From contig CM022678.1 in assembly GCA_012295275.1 (NCBI GenBank), positions 16,636,147-16,700,146 on the forward strand: 64,000 bases of DNA, read 5' to 3'. Source of the DNA: Chrysomallon squamiferum (Eukaryota > Mollusca > Gastropoda > Neomphalida > Peltospiridae). A program made the position numbers and the translations under genes. This document shows, piece after piece, positions 34,115-56,754 of the stretch (its first letter is position 1; the number at the start of each line of letters is the position of its first letter). The notes under the pieces were generated by a model. It was not told the origin of the DNA and made no database searches. It saw nothing but the letters and a program-made list of their open reading frames with translations.

Positions 34115-34118
<4 letters not shown>

Positions 34119-35953
34119 ATTATAAAGCAGAGAAGGACTGAGAATTGAGAGTTAAGGAGAGAAAGAGAGATACATTTATAAAGCAGAAAAAATAATGAGA
34201 ATATGACAATGGACAGGGAAAGTGAGAAAGAAAGATTGATGATAACAGTACATTTTGTTGTCATCATCACCTGGGAGATTTTCATTCATCACATTACTAC
34301 ATACACGGAATCGCTGATAACATTAATTATACATCGCTATCACTGAAACAACGGAAACACTTTTTCATTAATACATTTGAACTGAAAAGCACACACAATA
34401 AAATAATATAAAATAGCAATAAAATAACATAAAATAGTGATAATAATAATAATTATAGTAGTAATAGTAATAAAAATAATAGTAACAAGAAGAAGAAGAA
34501 GATGATGATTATTTTTCTAATATGCTATATAGTGTCATGCTGATTTTTTTAATTATTATATTTTAATTAAATACATTATTCTTATTTTTATGTTTTTGGT
34601 TCCAGAAATGTTCTAATATGTAAATAATTTTAAAAAAAATATTTTTAAATAATTTACAATAATAAAAGTCTTAATATATTTTGTTTTATGTAACATCCCA
34701 TGCATGCATCTATGTATGTACGCACGAATGAAAGTATGTATGTATGTCTGTATGTATACAAATAAACACAGTTTCTGTAAGTAGCTGAAAAATTCTCACT
34801 CTCACTGTACGATGTGACACAATCAGTGACATAACACTATTCATTTTGTACTGACGTCCCTAAGGTTTGAAGTGACAAAGACTAGACGTCCCTAAGGTTT
34901 GAAGTGACAAGGACTAGACGTCCCTAAGGTTTGAAGTGACAAGGACCAGATGTTCATAAAGTAACTTGCAGATGGCTAAGATACTTTGACAAGACTTCTA
35001 GTGTTGTGACAAGACAGAATCACGTACGTTGCATGTGACATATAAAAGTTATAACAGTTTAAACGACAGTCCATTATTCATTTCTCAGCACATAGTGACT
35101 GATTTGCTATGGTTGAAGAAAATATCTCATCAGTATGATGTCTCTATCGGTGTATGTATATATTTCTTATCTGTCGCCCGCCGAGAAAGAAACAGAGATA
35201 TGTACAAAGACAGACTGAGGAACAGAAACAGACCCTGACACGAACGTGAAATAAATAAATAATAAAATATATGAAATAATAATAATATAAAAAAATAATA
35301 ATAAATGGAAAAATCTTTTGCCCCCAAGACCTGTCAAGGGCAATTTACGCAGTTTGGTCCGAAACGCACAGTCAGGATTTGAACTCCCAACGCTGCATGC
35401 CGTGACACACCACGCTCACCGCTCTGCCAAATCTCGACGACAAGATTGAATTCTAATTTAAGCTATACAACCCGCATTCAAACTGAACTGATTAAGCTGT
35501 ATAGGTAAAATAAATTAAAATTACGAGCAAGAAGTATATTGTCTTGATACAGAAACCTACACAGCGATATAAAATCTAAAAAGTAAGTAAATTTCAAAAG
35601 TGATATATAATTAAAGTTTTATTCTATATTTATAACGAAAGTGGGTCAGTTGAAACACGGGATTTCCCTACTTTACTTCTTCCTTTGTGTGAGTCGAATT
35701 CGCTTAGCATTCCGAGAAACACAAGTGTGACATGGATAGCTTATCCGACTGATTAAAATAAGACTCACACACGCACATACACACACACAGATACACACAT
35801 ACACACAAACATACATAATACACACACATACACATGCACCATTCACAAACAATTTGCAATGAATTGTTAATTCAAATAGGTATATAAATAACGATATATA
35901 GACACCCCCACAAACACATAACAACAATAAGAAAATAAATATGGCAGTCACCT

Positions 35954-36022
<69 letters not shown>
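34115..36022 (-). repeat. 1.9-kb tandem unit 4 of 4
   Basis: About 1,907 bp. It closes the array: after its (GA)n tract (35957-36022) the sequence changes to a TAATAATAAC/(CTA)n block instead of another GATCATTATAAAG start. Confidence 0.92.
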
Positions 36023-37059
<1,037 letters not shown>

Positions 37060-37060
<1 letters not shown>

Positions 37061-38235
37061 AGAATTGAGAGTTAAGGAGAGAAAGAGAGATACATTTATA
37101 AAGCATAGAAATAATGACAATGTGTCAATGGACAGGGAAAGTGAGAAAGAAAGATTGATGATAACAGTAAATTTTGTTCTCATCATCTCCTGGGATATTT
37201 TCATTCATCACATTATCACATACACGTAATCGCTGATAACTTTAATTATACATAGCTATCACTGAAACAACGGAAACACTTTTTCATTAATACATTTGAA
37301 CTGAAAAGCACTCACAATTAAATAATATTAAACCCTATTGATTTTGTACTGGCGTCCCTAAGGTTTGAAGTCACAAGGTCTAAATGTCCATAAAATAACT
37401 TGCAGATGGCTAAGAGACTTTGACAAGACTTCTAGTGTTGTGACAAGACAGAATCACGTACGTTGCATGTGACATATAAAAGTTATAACAGTTTAAACGA
37501 CAGTCCATTATACATTTCTCAGCATAGAGTGACTGATTTGCTATGGCTGAAGAAAATATCTCATCAGTATGCTGTCTGTCTCGGTGTATATATATATATA
37601 TTTGTTATACCGAGAAAGAAATTCAGATATGTACAAAGACAGACTGAGGATCAGAAAGAGACAGCAACAGAAAGGTGAAATAAATAAATGAAATATATAT
37701 TAAATAATAATAAAAAATAAATAAATATATAAATTAAAATAATAAACATAAAAGAAATAAAAAGTTGGGGTTGAAATGTTGCCCCCAATACCATATTACG
37801 TAGTTTGTAACGACCGCACAGTCAGGATTTGACTCCCCACAGTACGAGCCGTGACTCACCACGCTCACCGCTCTGCCAAATCTCGACGACAACGATAAGT
37901 TCTAATTTAAGCTATACAACCCGCATTCAAACTCAACTGATTAAACTATATACGTAAAATGATTTAAAATTGCAGGCAAAAAATATATTGTCTTGATATA
38001 GAAACCTACACACACATACAAAAAGTAAAAAGTTAATAAATTTCAAAGTTAATTATAAAAATGTTATTCTATGTTTATAATTAAAATGCGTCAGTGGAAA
38101 GAGGGGATTTCCCTTTTTTACTTGTTTCGTTTGTGTGAGTCGAATTAGCTGAACATTCCGAGAAACACCTCAAGTGTGACATGGATAGTTTATACGATTG
38201 ATTAAAATAAGACACACACTCATACACACACACAC

Positions 38236-38269
<34 letters not shown>

Positions 38270-38290
38270 ACACACAGAGAGAGAGGTAGC
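37060..38290 (-). repeat. Partial complex unit, - orientation, with internal deletion
   Basis: Starts like the 1.9-kb units, but jumps at about 37320 from the AT-rich block to the GACGTCCCTAAGG-type repeat, skipping most of the middle. Only one 32-bp repeat remains. The tRNA-like head lies at about 37805-37890, followed by a (CA)n tract (38222-38275). Confidence 0.7.
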
Positions 38291-39540
38291 ACGAAGTTTC
38301 ACAGACGAGCTGTTACTGGGTTGGATGGCGCGGAAGAGGATAGATCCAGTGACCCCAGAGACGAATTTAAAAATGTTTAGGGTAAATAAAACATGTTGGA
38401 CAGTACTACTCTTCTTTCTGCTGTAGCTATTACTATTGCTACTACGACTACGACTACTACGAATATCACACAACAATAACGTATCAATAGGGGTGTACTT
38501 TCTAAAACGTTTCCTATCATTATAATAATCACATACTACTACTACTGTTACTACTATTACTACTATTAGTACTAATACTGCTACTACTACAACTAAAATC
38601 AATGCTGCAACAATAATGATGTACTGACACGTTTTAAGTTACTAAACGTTTATTATTACTTACCATATTCTATTCCTACTATTAGTACTAGTACATTTAT
38701 TATTGTCTTTGTATGTGTATATATATTTTTGTGTGTATGTATATGTGTTTATAGGTGTATATATTTTGGTGGATATATGTATCGTCATTCGTGTGTGTGT
38801 GTGTGTGTGTTTGTGCACGCATAATGTTTGAGATTCCTTCAGCAGAGAACAGTCCAGTGGAATACGTCCTTTCTGAGCATATAACACATACAATTAATAT
38901 AGCAGAAACACATGGTACCCAGACATTGTACTGATAAGAGAAATCTTAATATACAGAGACAGATATACATGTTTTATTTTACTTCACTTTAATTTAATTT
39001 ATATTGATTTCATTTCCATTTATTTCATTTCATTTTAATTCGATTATTTAAATTCATTCAATTTGTCTTCATTTATTTATTTTACTTTTGTTTTGTTTTA
39101 TTGCATTTTACTTTATACTATTTTATTTTCTACTATTTTATTTTATTTTTTCTTTATTTTATTTTTTATTTTGTTTAATTAAATTTATTTTAATCTTATT
39201 TCAAATCAGTTTATTTCACTTTATTTTAATAAGGAAAAACAATTATTAAAACAACAAAAAAAAACCCAATAACATTCCAAAATAACTTAAATGGGATTTG
39301 TACATTTCTGTTATATACAAATATAAATGAATGTTAAGTCGGTTGCATTATTTACTGTTAATGTGTTTTATACATTGGCAGCTGATTTAAACACTCACAT
39401 TTGTGTTGACTGTTTGAGTTGTTAAAGGAAAAGTTAAAACCTGTAACATTTAAAACGGCGTGTTTTACTTCCTTTCATCCATCAAAGTGATATTCTTTTC
39501 ACTTTTGTATCACTTTTGCAAATTAATGCGAAATAGAAAA
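38290..39540 (+). other. Non-coding spacer, partly duplicated at 50.7-51.5 kb
   Basis: The block at 38290-38400 is an inverted copy of 19190-19330. From about 38820 (CATAATGTTTGAG) to about 39500 (AACATTTAAAACGGCG) the sequence is related, in direct order, to 50722-51510, and its end is also related to 62140-62230. The middle is T/A-rich low-complexity sequence. No gene seen. Confidence 0.6.
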
Positions 39541-39747
39541 ACAAATAAAATAAAATATATAAATAAATAAATAAATAAATAGGAAACTATTAAATATTTT
39601 GTTCCTCCCTTGCTATGTCCGTGTAGGCCTATACGTACATACATACATGTACGTATATATTTATGTATCTATGTATACATGTGTGTATGTATCTATACAT
39701 GTAGGTATGAATCTGTGCGTGTACATTCGTAACTACATTCAAAGGGA

Positions 39748-40098
39748 AGTATTTCCAGTGTAGTATGATCTCTATTCTAAATATAGTCATGCGTGAGTGT
39801 AAACTACGAGAAAACGTTTATTTTTATTCGATGACCTACAAGGAAACAGAAACTGCAAGTAGGACAGAAACTGCAAGTAGGACAGAAACTGCTATGAACA
39901 AAAGCACATTCTAGTATTCTTGGAAAAAAATAGGTTTTTTTTTTATTCTTTCTTTTACTTACGTGTAAAGTATCAAAAGTATTAAGATAGTGTTTCCCGT
40001 ATAGAAGAACAGATACTGGAAATCGAATAACGTTTTCGCTCACGAATTTACAAGAACATTGAGATAAACGATTCACGTGGACGGGAGTTTAATTAAAA
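39748..40098 (+). promoter_or_regulatory. Conserved upstream region of cassette C1 (RPTP gene)
   Basis: Begins TATTTCCAGTGTAGTATGATC and is conserved before the signal-peptide exons at 55438, 57089 and 62751. Shared motifs include TCTATTCTAAATATAG, GACCTACAAGGAAAC, TTAAGATAGTGT, AGAAGAACAGATACTGG and CGAATTTACAAGAACATTGAG just before the ATG. Recurrent conservation suggests promoter plus 5' UTR. No core promoter element was assigned with confidence. Confidence 0.5.
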
Positions 40099-48912
<8,814 letters not shown>

Positions 48913-48961
48913 GACAGTTATGTAAGAGAAACTGACTGCAAACAGGAAAGAGAAAATTAAA

Positions 48962-48967
48962 AATAAA
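48962..48967 (+). terminator. Candidate polyadenylation signal of the RPTP gene
   Basis: AATAAA 50 bases after the stop codon. The surroundings are AT-rich, so the match could be chance. Confidence 0.4.
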
Positions 48968-49199
48968 TAATTAAACAATGAATTTGCAGTCACTCTTTTA
49001 ATTCTCTTTATGAACCTATATATTTGCTTAATTCAGATGTGTAGAATTAAAAAGGAGAAAGTATTTTTACTGGAAAGAAACAAAAAGTAATAGATAGAAT
49101 GACTTTAATTGGAATACAGAATGAAAAGAAACAAGTTATTATTGAAATTTTGAATTCGGGGATATTTGAAACGTTTCTAACGAGAACGGAAAGTGCGAA

Positions 49200-49703
49200 G
49201 CCATTGTTAACTGAACGAAATTTGACTCCACAAGGACGAAGATATTTCTATAATTAAGATGGCTGCTTCTTGTAAAGAATAAAGCGACTAATCCAAATTA
49301 AAATCTAATCTAGGGCGGTCATTGCCATATTTTTGTTATATATATATTTTTGTGATGACATATTTTTAGCCTAAATAAAAATTGTTTTAATAATCAGTTG
49401 AAATATATGAAGTTGTATAAAAGGTACAACATATACTCAGAACTAAGGGAAATTTGTGTCCACAATAAAGATGGCTGCTCCTGTAATGGATAAAGTGACG
49501 AATGTGATCAAACTGAAAACTAATCTTCATGTTACTCTCAGCTGTAGTGGAATCATGGGTAATATCTAGGACGGTCATTGCCATATTTGAAAAGAAGGAT
49601 TTTTGAAAAACATTTTATGACATTTATATTGTCTAAATATAATATGCTTAATGATGATTGAAATGTAAAAAAAATGTGTTCTTTTTGTACCAAATGTGTA
49701 TAT

Positions 49704-49788
<85 letters not shown>

Positions 49789-50055
49789 GTAGCTACAAAG
49801 CAATTAAATTTTGTAAAGACCATAACTAAATGAATGTTTACATTCAGGCCATTTCCAAAATTAGAAAGTAAAATATTTAAATTTTCTTTTTATACCAAAT
49901 GCTATTTGCATGTGTATGTCTGTATAAGTGTGTTTTGATGTTTTGATTTACATATCTATTTGATACAGGATCTGCTTTGAAAAGTATATTTTTGGTGATG
50001 GGAAACCTTAAAGTGTCAATTAATAATCTGATAAAACATTCAGATAACCTTTTCT
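49200..50055 (+). mobile_element. 5'-truncated LINE 3' fragment
   Basis: From about 49370 the sequence matches the minus-strand LINE 3' region (22690-23041), including AAGATGGCTGCTCCTGTAAT and CTGTAGTGGAATCATGGGTA. A second, more diverged copy of the inner part lies at 49200-49345. A (TG)n tract (about 49697-49784) interrupts the 3' UTR. The frame seen in the 22.8-kb copy is broken here. Confidence 0.75.
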
Positions 50056-50431
50056 TTTGAGTTGTGTGGTAGGTATCCTAAACACAATAATAATAATAAT
50101 AATTTGAGTTGTGTGGTAGGTATCCTAAACACAGTAATAATAATAATAATTTGAGTTGTGTGGTAGGTATCCTAAACACAGTAATAATAATAATAATTTG
50201 AGTTGTGTGGTAGGTATCCTAAACACAGTAATAATAATAATAATTTGAGTTGTGTGGTAGGTATTCTAAACACAGTAATAATAATAATAATTTGAGTTGT
50301 GTGGTAGGTATCCTAAACACAGTAATAATAATAATAATTTGAGTTGTGTGGTAGGTATCCTAAACACAGTAATAATAATAATAATTTGAGTTGTGTGGTA
50401 GGTATCCTAAACACAGTAATAATAACATTAA
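50056..50431 (+). repeat. 47-bp minisatellite, 8 copies
   Basis: Units start at 50056, 50103, 50150, 50197, 50244, 50291, 50338 and 50385. Each begins TTTGAGTTGTGTGGTAGG, continues ATCCTAAACACAG and ends in (AAT)n. By eye only two or three substitutions distinguish the units. It directly follows the LINE 3' fragment. Confidence 0.97.
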
Positions 50432-50479
50432 CAAGAGCTGCTATAATAAACATTTTAAAATGAATTTAAGTTTTCTTAT

Positions 50480-50959
50480 AATTTTCTTCTTTTTTCATAG
50501 ACATGAGTCTGTCATATAGAGTTGTTTGCAAAAATGGGTTTAACTCTCTCTTCCTATCTCTTTATCTCACTCTGTCTTTCCCTCTCTCTCTCTCTCTCTT
50601 TCTCTGTGTGTATGTTTTATGTATTTACATTTGTGTGTTTTCATATGTGTGTAGGTGTTTATGTGTATACAAGGTTCACACGTCTGTGTGTGTTTGTATG
50701 TGGTTGTGTGTGTTTGCGCTGCACATGCATAATTTTAAACATTGCAACAGCAAAGAAAAGTCCAGTCAAATTATGTCCTTACGAAGCAGATAACACAACA
50801 ACAAAACTTAATATAGTAGAATCACATGAAACCCGAACATTGTAGTTACTAAAAAAAAACTTAATATATTGAGACAGAGATACATGTTTTACTATACTTT
50901 AATTTCTAAATTCACTTTCAAAAACATTTCATTTAAAATAAAGAAAAAAATTATACATT

Positions 50960-51017
<58 letters not shown>

Positions 51018-52087
51018 TAAATAAAAATTAAATTAATAAGATATTCATTTTCTACATTTTAGTAATCGTAAATATTTTATTCATACAGTACCTACTAATT
51101 CATGGCTTTACTATATCCCCGAGAAACAAGGGACGTTACTCTAATACGAGTTTAGCAGACTGGATGGTTTCCCAGCCTCAGCATCTGAGAGAAAAATCTG
51201 GATTTTTAGTGTGAAAATATTGAGTTGTATTTTTTAATTATTAAAATAAATTAAATTTAAGAATAATATATTTGTCTTAGGTGATAATGAGGTTATATGA
51301 GTCTCATAATCATAGTGTGTTCCAACCACCCAACAATGCCGGATACATAGCGATAGGTAGGCGAACCTCTTCGACTTGATTAGTCAGTAGCCTTTTTCAC
51401 TTTTATGTACTTCAACAGCTAGTTTAAACACTCAAATCTGTGTTCACTGTTTCAGCTATTAGAGCAAATGTTAATACCTGTAACATTTAGAACGGAAGGT
51501 TTTACTTCCAAATTACAGTTGCAAGGTGGTTGCAGTTAATTATCTATAATTCATTAATTTGCGTTATCAAATACATTATATCATTTATATTGTATACTCT
51601 TTATAACTAATTGTCTTCTGCATAGTTATCACTGTTGTTAAGTCCTTATACTCATCATTTTGTTGTGTCATTAGGAAATAGAGAAATATAAATTATTAAA
51701 CGAGATAAAGGGGAAATTAAAGTTGTCATTTGACCAGTCAGACATAAGAAATCGTCCCAAATGTACACACAGTACAGTCATGATCCAAAGAATCACAAGT
51801 AATAACATGGCTGTAACTAGACTCTTTTTGAAACGAGGATAAAACACTTAATCCCCGCATGAAGCTGGTCAATAAGATTTGGGGATGGGGCCTGTGGACC
51901 GCCTGACTCCCCCAGAAGCTACAACTTGAAAGATGCACAATCCTCGACTGTAGCTATTTCCTGGGATCTTTTTCCTAGTTTTCTAATTATAACGTGTGTG
52001 TGTGTGTGTGTATATATACATAGGCTTATATATGTATGAATGTATGAAACAGTGTATGTACTTTCCTACGCACGTATAAATTAAATA
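50480..52087 (+). other. Non-coding spacer, upstream part of cassette C3 duplication
   Basis: 50722-51510 is a diverged direct duplicate of about 38820-39500. It includes a (TC)-like and (TG)-like stretch (50540-50720) and an (AAT)n tract (50960-51015). No gene was recognised. Confidence 0.6.
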
Positions 52088-52545
52088 CAGCTGTACCTCA
52101 ACTTACGAGGGCCCCAATCTACGAGCTGCTGCTTGGTCGATGTTTTGCTTTGAGTTGCAAGTTACCTGGCCGTGGAAGCATCTGTTGCGCTGTGTTCTCG
52201 TTGTGTGCAGTATTTTGCTAAATTTCTTTTTCCTGACCATGGATCGTAAGAAAGAGAGTGCAAAGGACAGTGCTGGGAAGAAGAAGCGGATGATGTCTTC
52301 AGACATACATACATACAAAGGCGTCAAAATAATTTTACTGATCTCCAAAGTACATACACTTTACGAAACCAATTTATTTGTTTATATTCTCCTTTATTAT
52401 GTTTTCATACAATATTTGTAACTGGGGTTTGGGACTAATAGTATTTCAGTTAACTTCATGTGGGAAAATTCATTTCATATACGTCCAAACTGATTTACGA
52501 GCTCGGTCAGGGAACTAATTACACTCGTAACTCAACGTACAACTG
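52088..52545 (+). mobile_element. Tigger/pogo-type DNA transposon, internally deleted
   Basis: 458 bp bounded by TA on both sides (52086-52087 and 52546-52547), the target duplication expected for pogo/Tc1-mariner elements. The termini are inverted repeats beginning CAGCTGTACC (left) and CAGTTGTACG (right, complement), both reaching TTACGAG, with 17 of 22 positions matching. Inside, ATG at 52239 starts MDRKKESAKDSAGKKKRMM, the N-terminus typical of Tigger-type transposases. The rest of the gene is missing. Non-autonomous. Confidence 0.82.
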
Positions 52546-52563
52546 TATTTCCAGTCTGTAGAA

Positions 52564-55106
52564 CTGTATTTCCCAACCTTTTTTGGTACTAGCCGCCCCT
52601 TGCACTCTGGAGTTTTTCATATCGCCCTCACTTCCAAAATTCATTCATAAGTTACAAGACACAATGTTTTAAAACAAATGAAGTCCGGAGTAATGTTTGA
52701 TAAACTTACATTTAGTCTTCTAAAAGTCTACAGCACGAATTTAGAAGGACAAATATAAAAAAAATATTCGTGTATATATTGTATTTAATGCAAAAAGAAA
52801 ACATTCCAGGCTTGAATTCGAACTCGTTTATTAGAGGAATCAACTTTTCTTGTATTTCAAGATCGGGTTCATTTACACAAACGTCTGTAAATGGATTCAA
52901 AAACCAGTCTGGTATTTCCATATTTGTATGATCCTGGTATCTACAGCTCATGTCCTTGTGCAATGTTTCCAAATGATCACAATAAATCAAGAGGTCGTCT
53001 TCCAGTTTGGAGTTATCAGACTCATCATTCTCTAGTTCATTAAGTTTGGATAACCACCTCTCTTCAGTATGTAATAGAAGGCGATCAAATTCTTCATCGT
53101 TGTTGTTACAGAGTTGTCGAAACATTCGGGAACTGAGGGATTGACACTTTATTTTATTTACTGCCTTAATAACAACATCAAGAGATGTATCAAGCTGATC
53201 ACTTAAGTTCCTGGCAACCAGATGTTACAGATGAACTACGCAATGTATTGTAAAAACACTGGGTACAGCTTTCTTTAAAAATGCAAGAAAACCTTTGTAA
53301 TGACCTGTTAATGCAGGAGCGCCGTCTGTCGCACAAGCAATAATATTGCTCTTTGGGATATCTTTTTTCTTTGAAGAACAGATCAACTACAGTAAAAATA
53401 GATTCACCTCGAGTGTCTGTTTCAAGTTCCTTTGCAAACAGCAGTTCTTGCACAACATTCTTTTCTTTAATAAAACGAGCATATCCCAAAAGTAGAGCTT
53501 CATTGCCTGGTAGTGCAGATTCATCCAGTTGTAAACCAAATTGTTGAGTTTTAACATTTCTTCAATATGCGCTGCCATTTCGTCAACTCTTCTTTGTACA
53601 GATTTATTACTAAGTCGAATTGCTTTGATAATTGCACTTGGTCAATCGTGGTGTACTACTGTACGTAAGACTTCCTCCACATCTAGCAAAATCAGTTGCT
53701 CTACAATTGTATGAGGTTTCATGAGCTAGCAATCATTTTGGAGATATTGTATGAACAAATAAGACCATCGTCACTTTTTCGTGATTGTTTTGCCGCAAGG
53801 GAAACGGTGGTGCTTCTGTTGCGAAATTTGTCTCGTAACGTCTGAAAGTATGACAAATTCTCTTTCTCTTTGTCAGGAGGCATCTTTTTAAAGTGCTCGG
53901 AAAGCCTGGATGGTTTCATCGCCTTGTTGGAGATCACTTTCTCACAAAGAAGGCACATCGGTTGTTGCTTATTATTTGGTGAACTAATAAATCCATAGTT
54001 CAGATATTCAACTCTATTTTGTTTGCACTTTCGTTTTGATGAGCTATCAGTCATGATTATGGGTTGTTAAATACATTCAATGAAAATAAGTAAAATAGAG
54101 GCAAACAAAGAATATCACCATAGCAATTTAAGTAAGCATGTCTGATTTGAACTAAACGTTTTATTAACATTTTTTTTTTATATAAACAATGTATTTTTGA
54201 TTATTAGAAACAGAAAAATTATAATAAGGATAAGTTAATTAAATGATTGTAAGCAACCTTTGCAGTTGTTGTTTTCCAAATAACTCGACAGTTTCACAAT
54301 AACTGTAACCGACTGCTTACTTGCAAGCAATAACCTTCGAACTAGAATTTACTCTAGAAACACACCAAATTCATTAAAACGCTAAATTCATTAAAACGTA
54401 CCAAATATATTTTTAACTTATGGAAGACTAAAACAAAGTTAAAATAATTAAGTTGCATTTTAGTTTTCACTTTGGAGCTCATTTATGAGATTTCAATTTG
54501 AAGAATTAACTGTACCAGCACTGACACCCACTCTGTAGTCACAGACCAGTAAGATCACACGTACCAACTTCTGCTAAAAACATATATTATCACATAAATC
54601 AATCATTCAGTGACCTAATATACACAATTGTTCGTTTTATCACTTTTATGTTCGAAACTTTCATTCGAATCCCATCCTAATCGCCAATTTTGCATATAAA
54701 TATGAGCAAGGTAATAAAAAACACTTGTCACTATCACGGCCGCGTAAGAACTGACCATGGACAACTCCCTTGGAACTGACTGAGCTGCAGTCAACAAGTT
54801 CACGCGTTCATACAGCGAGATTGTTGTGTTCACGCAACAACATTAGCTATCAAAAGGGACAATATACAAGCTTAAATTTTACTTTTTATAGTACTGCTTG
54901 TTACTATTCTTGTGTGACCAATTTATATTATCGTAGCTCATAGTGTATTTTACATAGTAATATTTAAATTTGTGATGCGAAGTATTTTAGATAACGCCCC
55001 CTTATGTGCGTTCGGCGCCCCCCAAATGAAGAAAAGATTCACAACGCCCCCTTGTAACTCTCCAACGTTGACAAGGGGGCGTTATCGCCCACGTTGGGAA
55101 TCCCTG
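52564..55106 (-). mobile_element. hAT-type DNA transposon with broken transposase
   Basis: The ends form imperfect inverted repeats with TTCCCAAC and CGCCCC blocks (left 52564-52620, right 55040-55106), in hAT style. The right side contains several GGGGGCG/CGCCCCC blocks. Transposase pieces lie on the minus strand. An 8-bp target duplication was not found by eye. It lies 18 bases from the Tigger element, and both interrupt the upstream region of cassette C3. Confidence 0.75.
52712..54054 (-). pseudogene. hAT transposase (BED-finger, ZBED5/Buster-like), frameshifted
   Basis: Begins at 54054 with MTDSSSKRKCKQ, followed by YLNYGFISS and a BED-type zinc-finger-like segment, PMCLLCEKVISNKAMKPSRL then EHF. 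This arrangement is found in hAT transposases and their domesticated ZBED5/FAM200-type relatives. The frame is lost near 53719. Further pieces are read at 53578-53387, 53489-53199 and 53125-52712, the last with LLHTEERWLSKLNEL. Family placement is by eye. Several frameshifts and missing stretches make it non-functional. Confidence 0.75.
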
Positions 55107-55437
55107 TTCAAGGACATCCATTCTAAATATAGACTAGCGTCAGTGTTAAATACGGGTAACATGTCTATTTTTAGAACCTGGCTATTCCCGTGGCCTACCA
55201 GGACAACAGAAACTGAAGATAGGGTAAGAACAACACGACATTCTAGAATTTTAGTGGGAAAATATCAGTATGTTTGTTTGTTTTATCTTCTCGTTTCTTC
55301 GTCTAAAGTATTTAACATGTTAAGATAGTGTGTTACGCATAGAAGAACAGATACTAGAAAATCGAATAACTTTCTCGCTCACGAATTTATAACAACATTG
55401 AGATAAACGATTCGTAATGACGGAGGTTGAATTAAAA
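55107..55437 (+). promoter_or_regulatory. Upstream region of cassette C3, proximal part
   Basis: Continues the cassette after the hAT insertion from CATTCTAAATATAGAC and shares the TTAAGATAGTGTGTTACG, AGAAGAACAGATACTAG and CACGAATTTATAACAACATTGAG blocks with C1. The distal piece (TATTTCCAG) lies between the two transposons at 52546-52563. Confidence 0.5.
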
Positions 55438-55480
55438 ATGTCCACGGTGATAATTCTACTGTTAGTTTTATCGCAGACAG
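55438..55480 (+). CDS. Orphan signal-peptide exon, cassette C3 (intact)
   Basis: ATG followed by STVIILLLVLSQT and the donor CAG|GTAAGTG, with the same length (43 bases) and phase as RPTP exon 1. No EGF or phosphatase exons follow within the window. It could be the first exon of a gene beyond the right edge, an alternative start, or a relic. Confidence 0.55.
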
Positions 55481-55529
55481 GTAAGTGTGTTTGAATTTGT
55501 TAAAAGTGAACTTCAGTCTGCGCACGTGT

Positions 55530-56167
55530 ATTGTGTTTGTATGTGAGGTGTCTGACTGTGTGTGAGCGTACGTGCATGCCATTGTGTTTGTGTGTACGCT
55601 TGTGCTTGTGTGCATGTGAGCGCGCGTGCTTGTATGTATGTGTGTGTGCGCGTGGTTGTGTGTGTGTGTGTACGCACTGCTTGTGTTTGTTTCTGAATTA
55701 TTTAAGAAACGTTTAATGCTTAGGCCACATAAAATAACTTAACTGATTTGTGTTGTGTTGAAAATAACGAGATACTCTAATGAGAAAACTTGGACAAGAA
55801 AACGTTGGATTGAGATAATTAATTCGTAAACTTGGTAGTTAAGTATAAATCTACATTCAAAACAGTTTATAATACATGCATATACATTTTACATTTTGTT
55901 ATTAAAAAATATAATATATACCAATAACTGTATCTATATATTTATGTATATATATGTATATCTGATTATGAAAACACAATTATCGGTCATCAGGATTTTT
56001 AAACATACATATAGCCGTAGAATTTATTTCCCGTGATTTGAGATCCGAAATTAAATAATTTAAATATATAGAGTTTTTCTACTTGTTTTTTCCTGTTATT
56101 TTTATATAATTTCCTATTTTGTATCGTCATTATATATTTTTTATTTTTTTATTTCTTTATAATAATA

Positions 56168-56232
<65 letters not shown>

Positions 56233-56350
56233 ATGTCTGAGATATTCTAATGTGCCTGTATAAGTCGTCCGTCATACTGATTTGAAATATTTTTACCGAT
56301 TTTTCAACGCTGGATTTATTTTCTGTTTGATGTGCGATCTGAATAAAAAC
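55530..56350 (+). other. Intron-like sequence of cassette C3 with (TG)n and (TA)n
   Basis: Contains the intron-1-like TAGGCCACATAAAATAACTT block (about 55720) seen after C1, and a long TA tract at about 56172-56229. No exon was recognised. Confidence 0.6.
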
Positions 56351-56420
56351 TGCACTAATATAAAATGTTCAGTCGTGTCTTTCTGCTTACAACAACAACA
56401 ACAACAACAAGAACAAGAAC

Positions 56421-56452
<32 letters not shown>

Positions 56453-56561
56453 TGAATAAAATACTTAAAAAAAGGAAAATATTAAATAATGTGTACCTTG
56501 TTACGAGTGTTCCACCCTTCCTGTGTTCATGTAAGCCTGTGAATATATATATATATATATA

Positions 56562-56609
<48 letters not shown>

Positions 56610-56754
56610 CATACATACATACATATATTTCTGTCCGTTTGTATGTATGTAAGTATGTATGTATGTAAACATTTATGAATATATATATATTTATATGAAT
56701 GTATTTATATACGTACGTATGAATCACAAAATGTACATTCGTATGTGCATACAA

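Noticed and set aside
50056-50431. CRISPR array
   Set aside because: Regular 47-bp units without unique spacers in a eukaryotic genome. It is a minisatellite.
52140-52421. 93-codon frame as a separate gene
   Set aside because: Its first part is the Tigger-type transposase N-terminus and the rest is read-through within the 458-bp transposon.
54615-54833. 72-codon minus-strand frame
   Set aside because: Lies in the non-coding end of the hAT element and has no recognisable domain.
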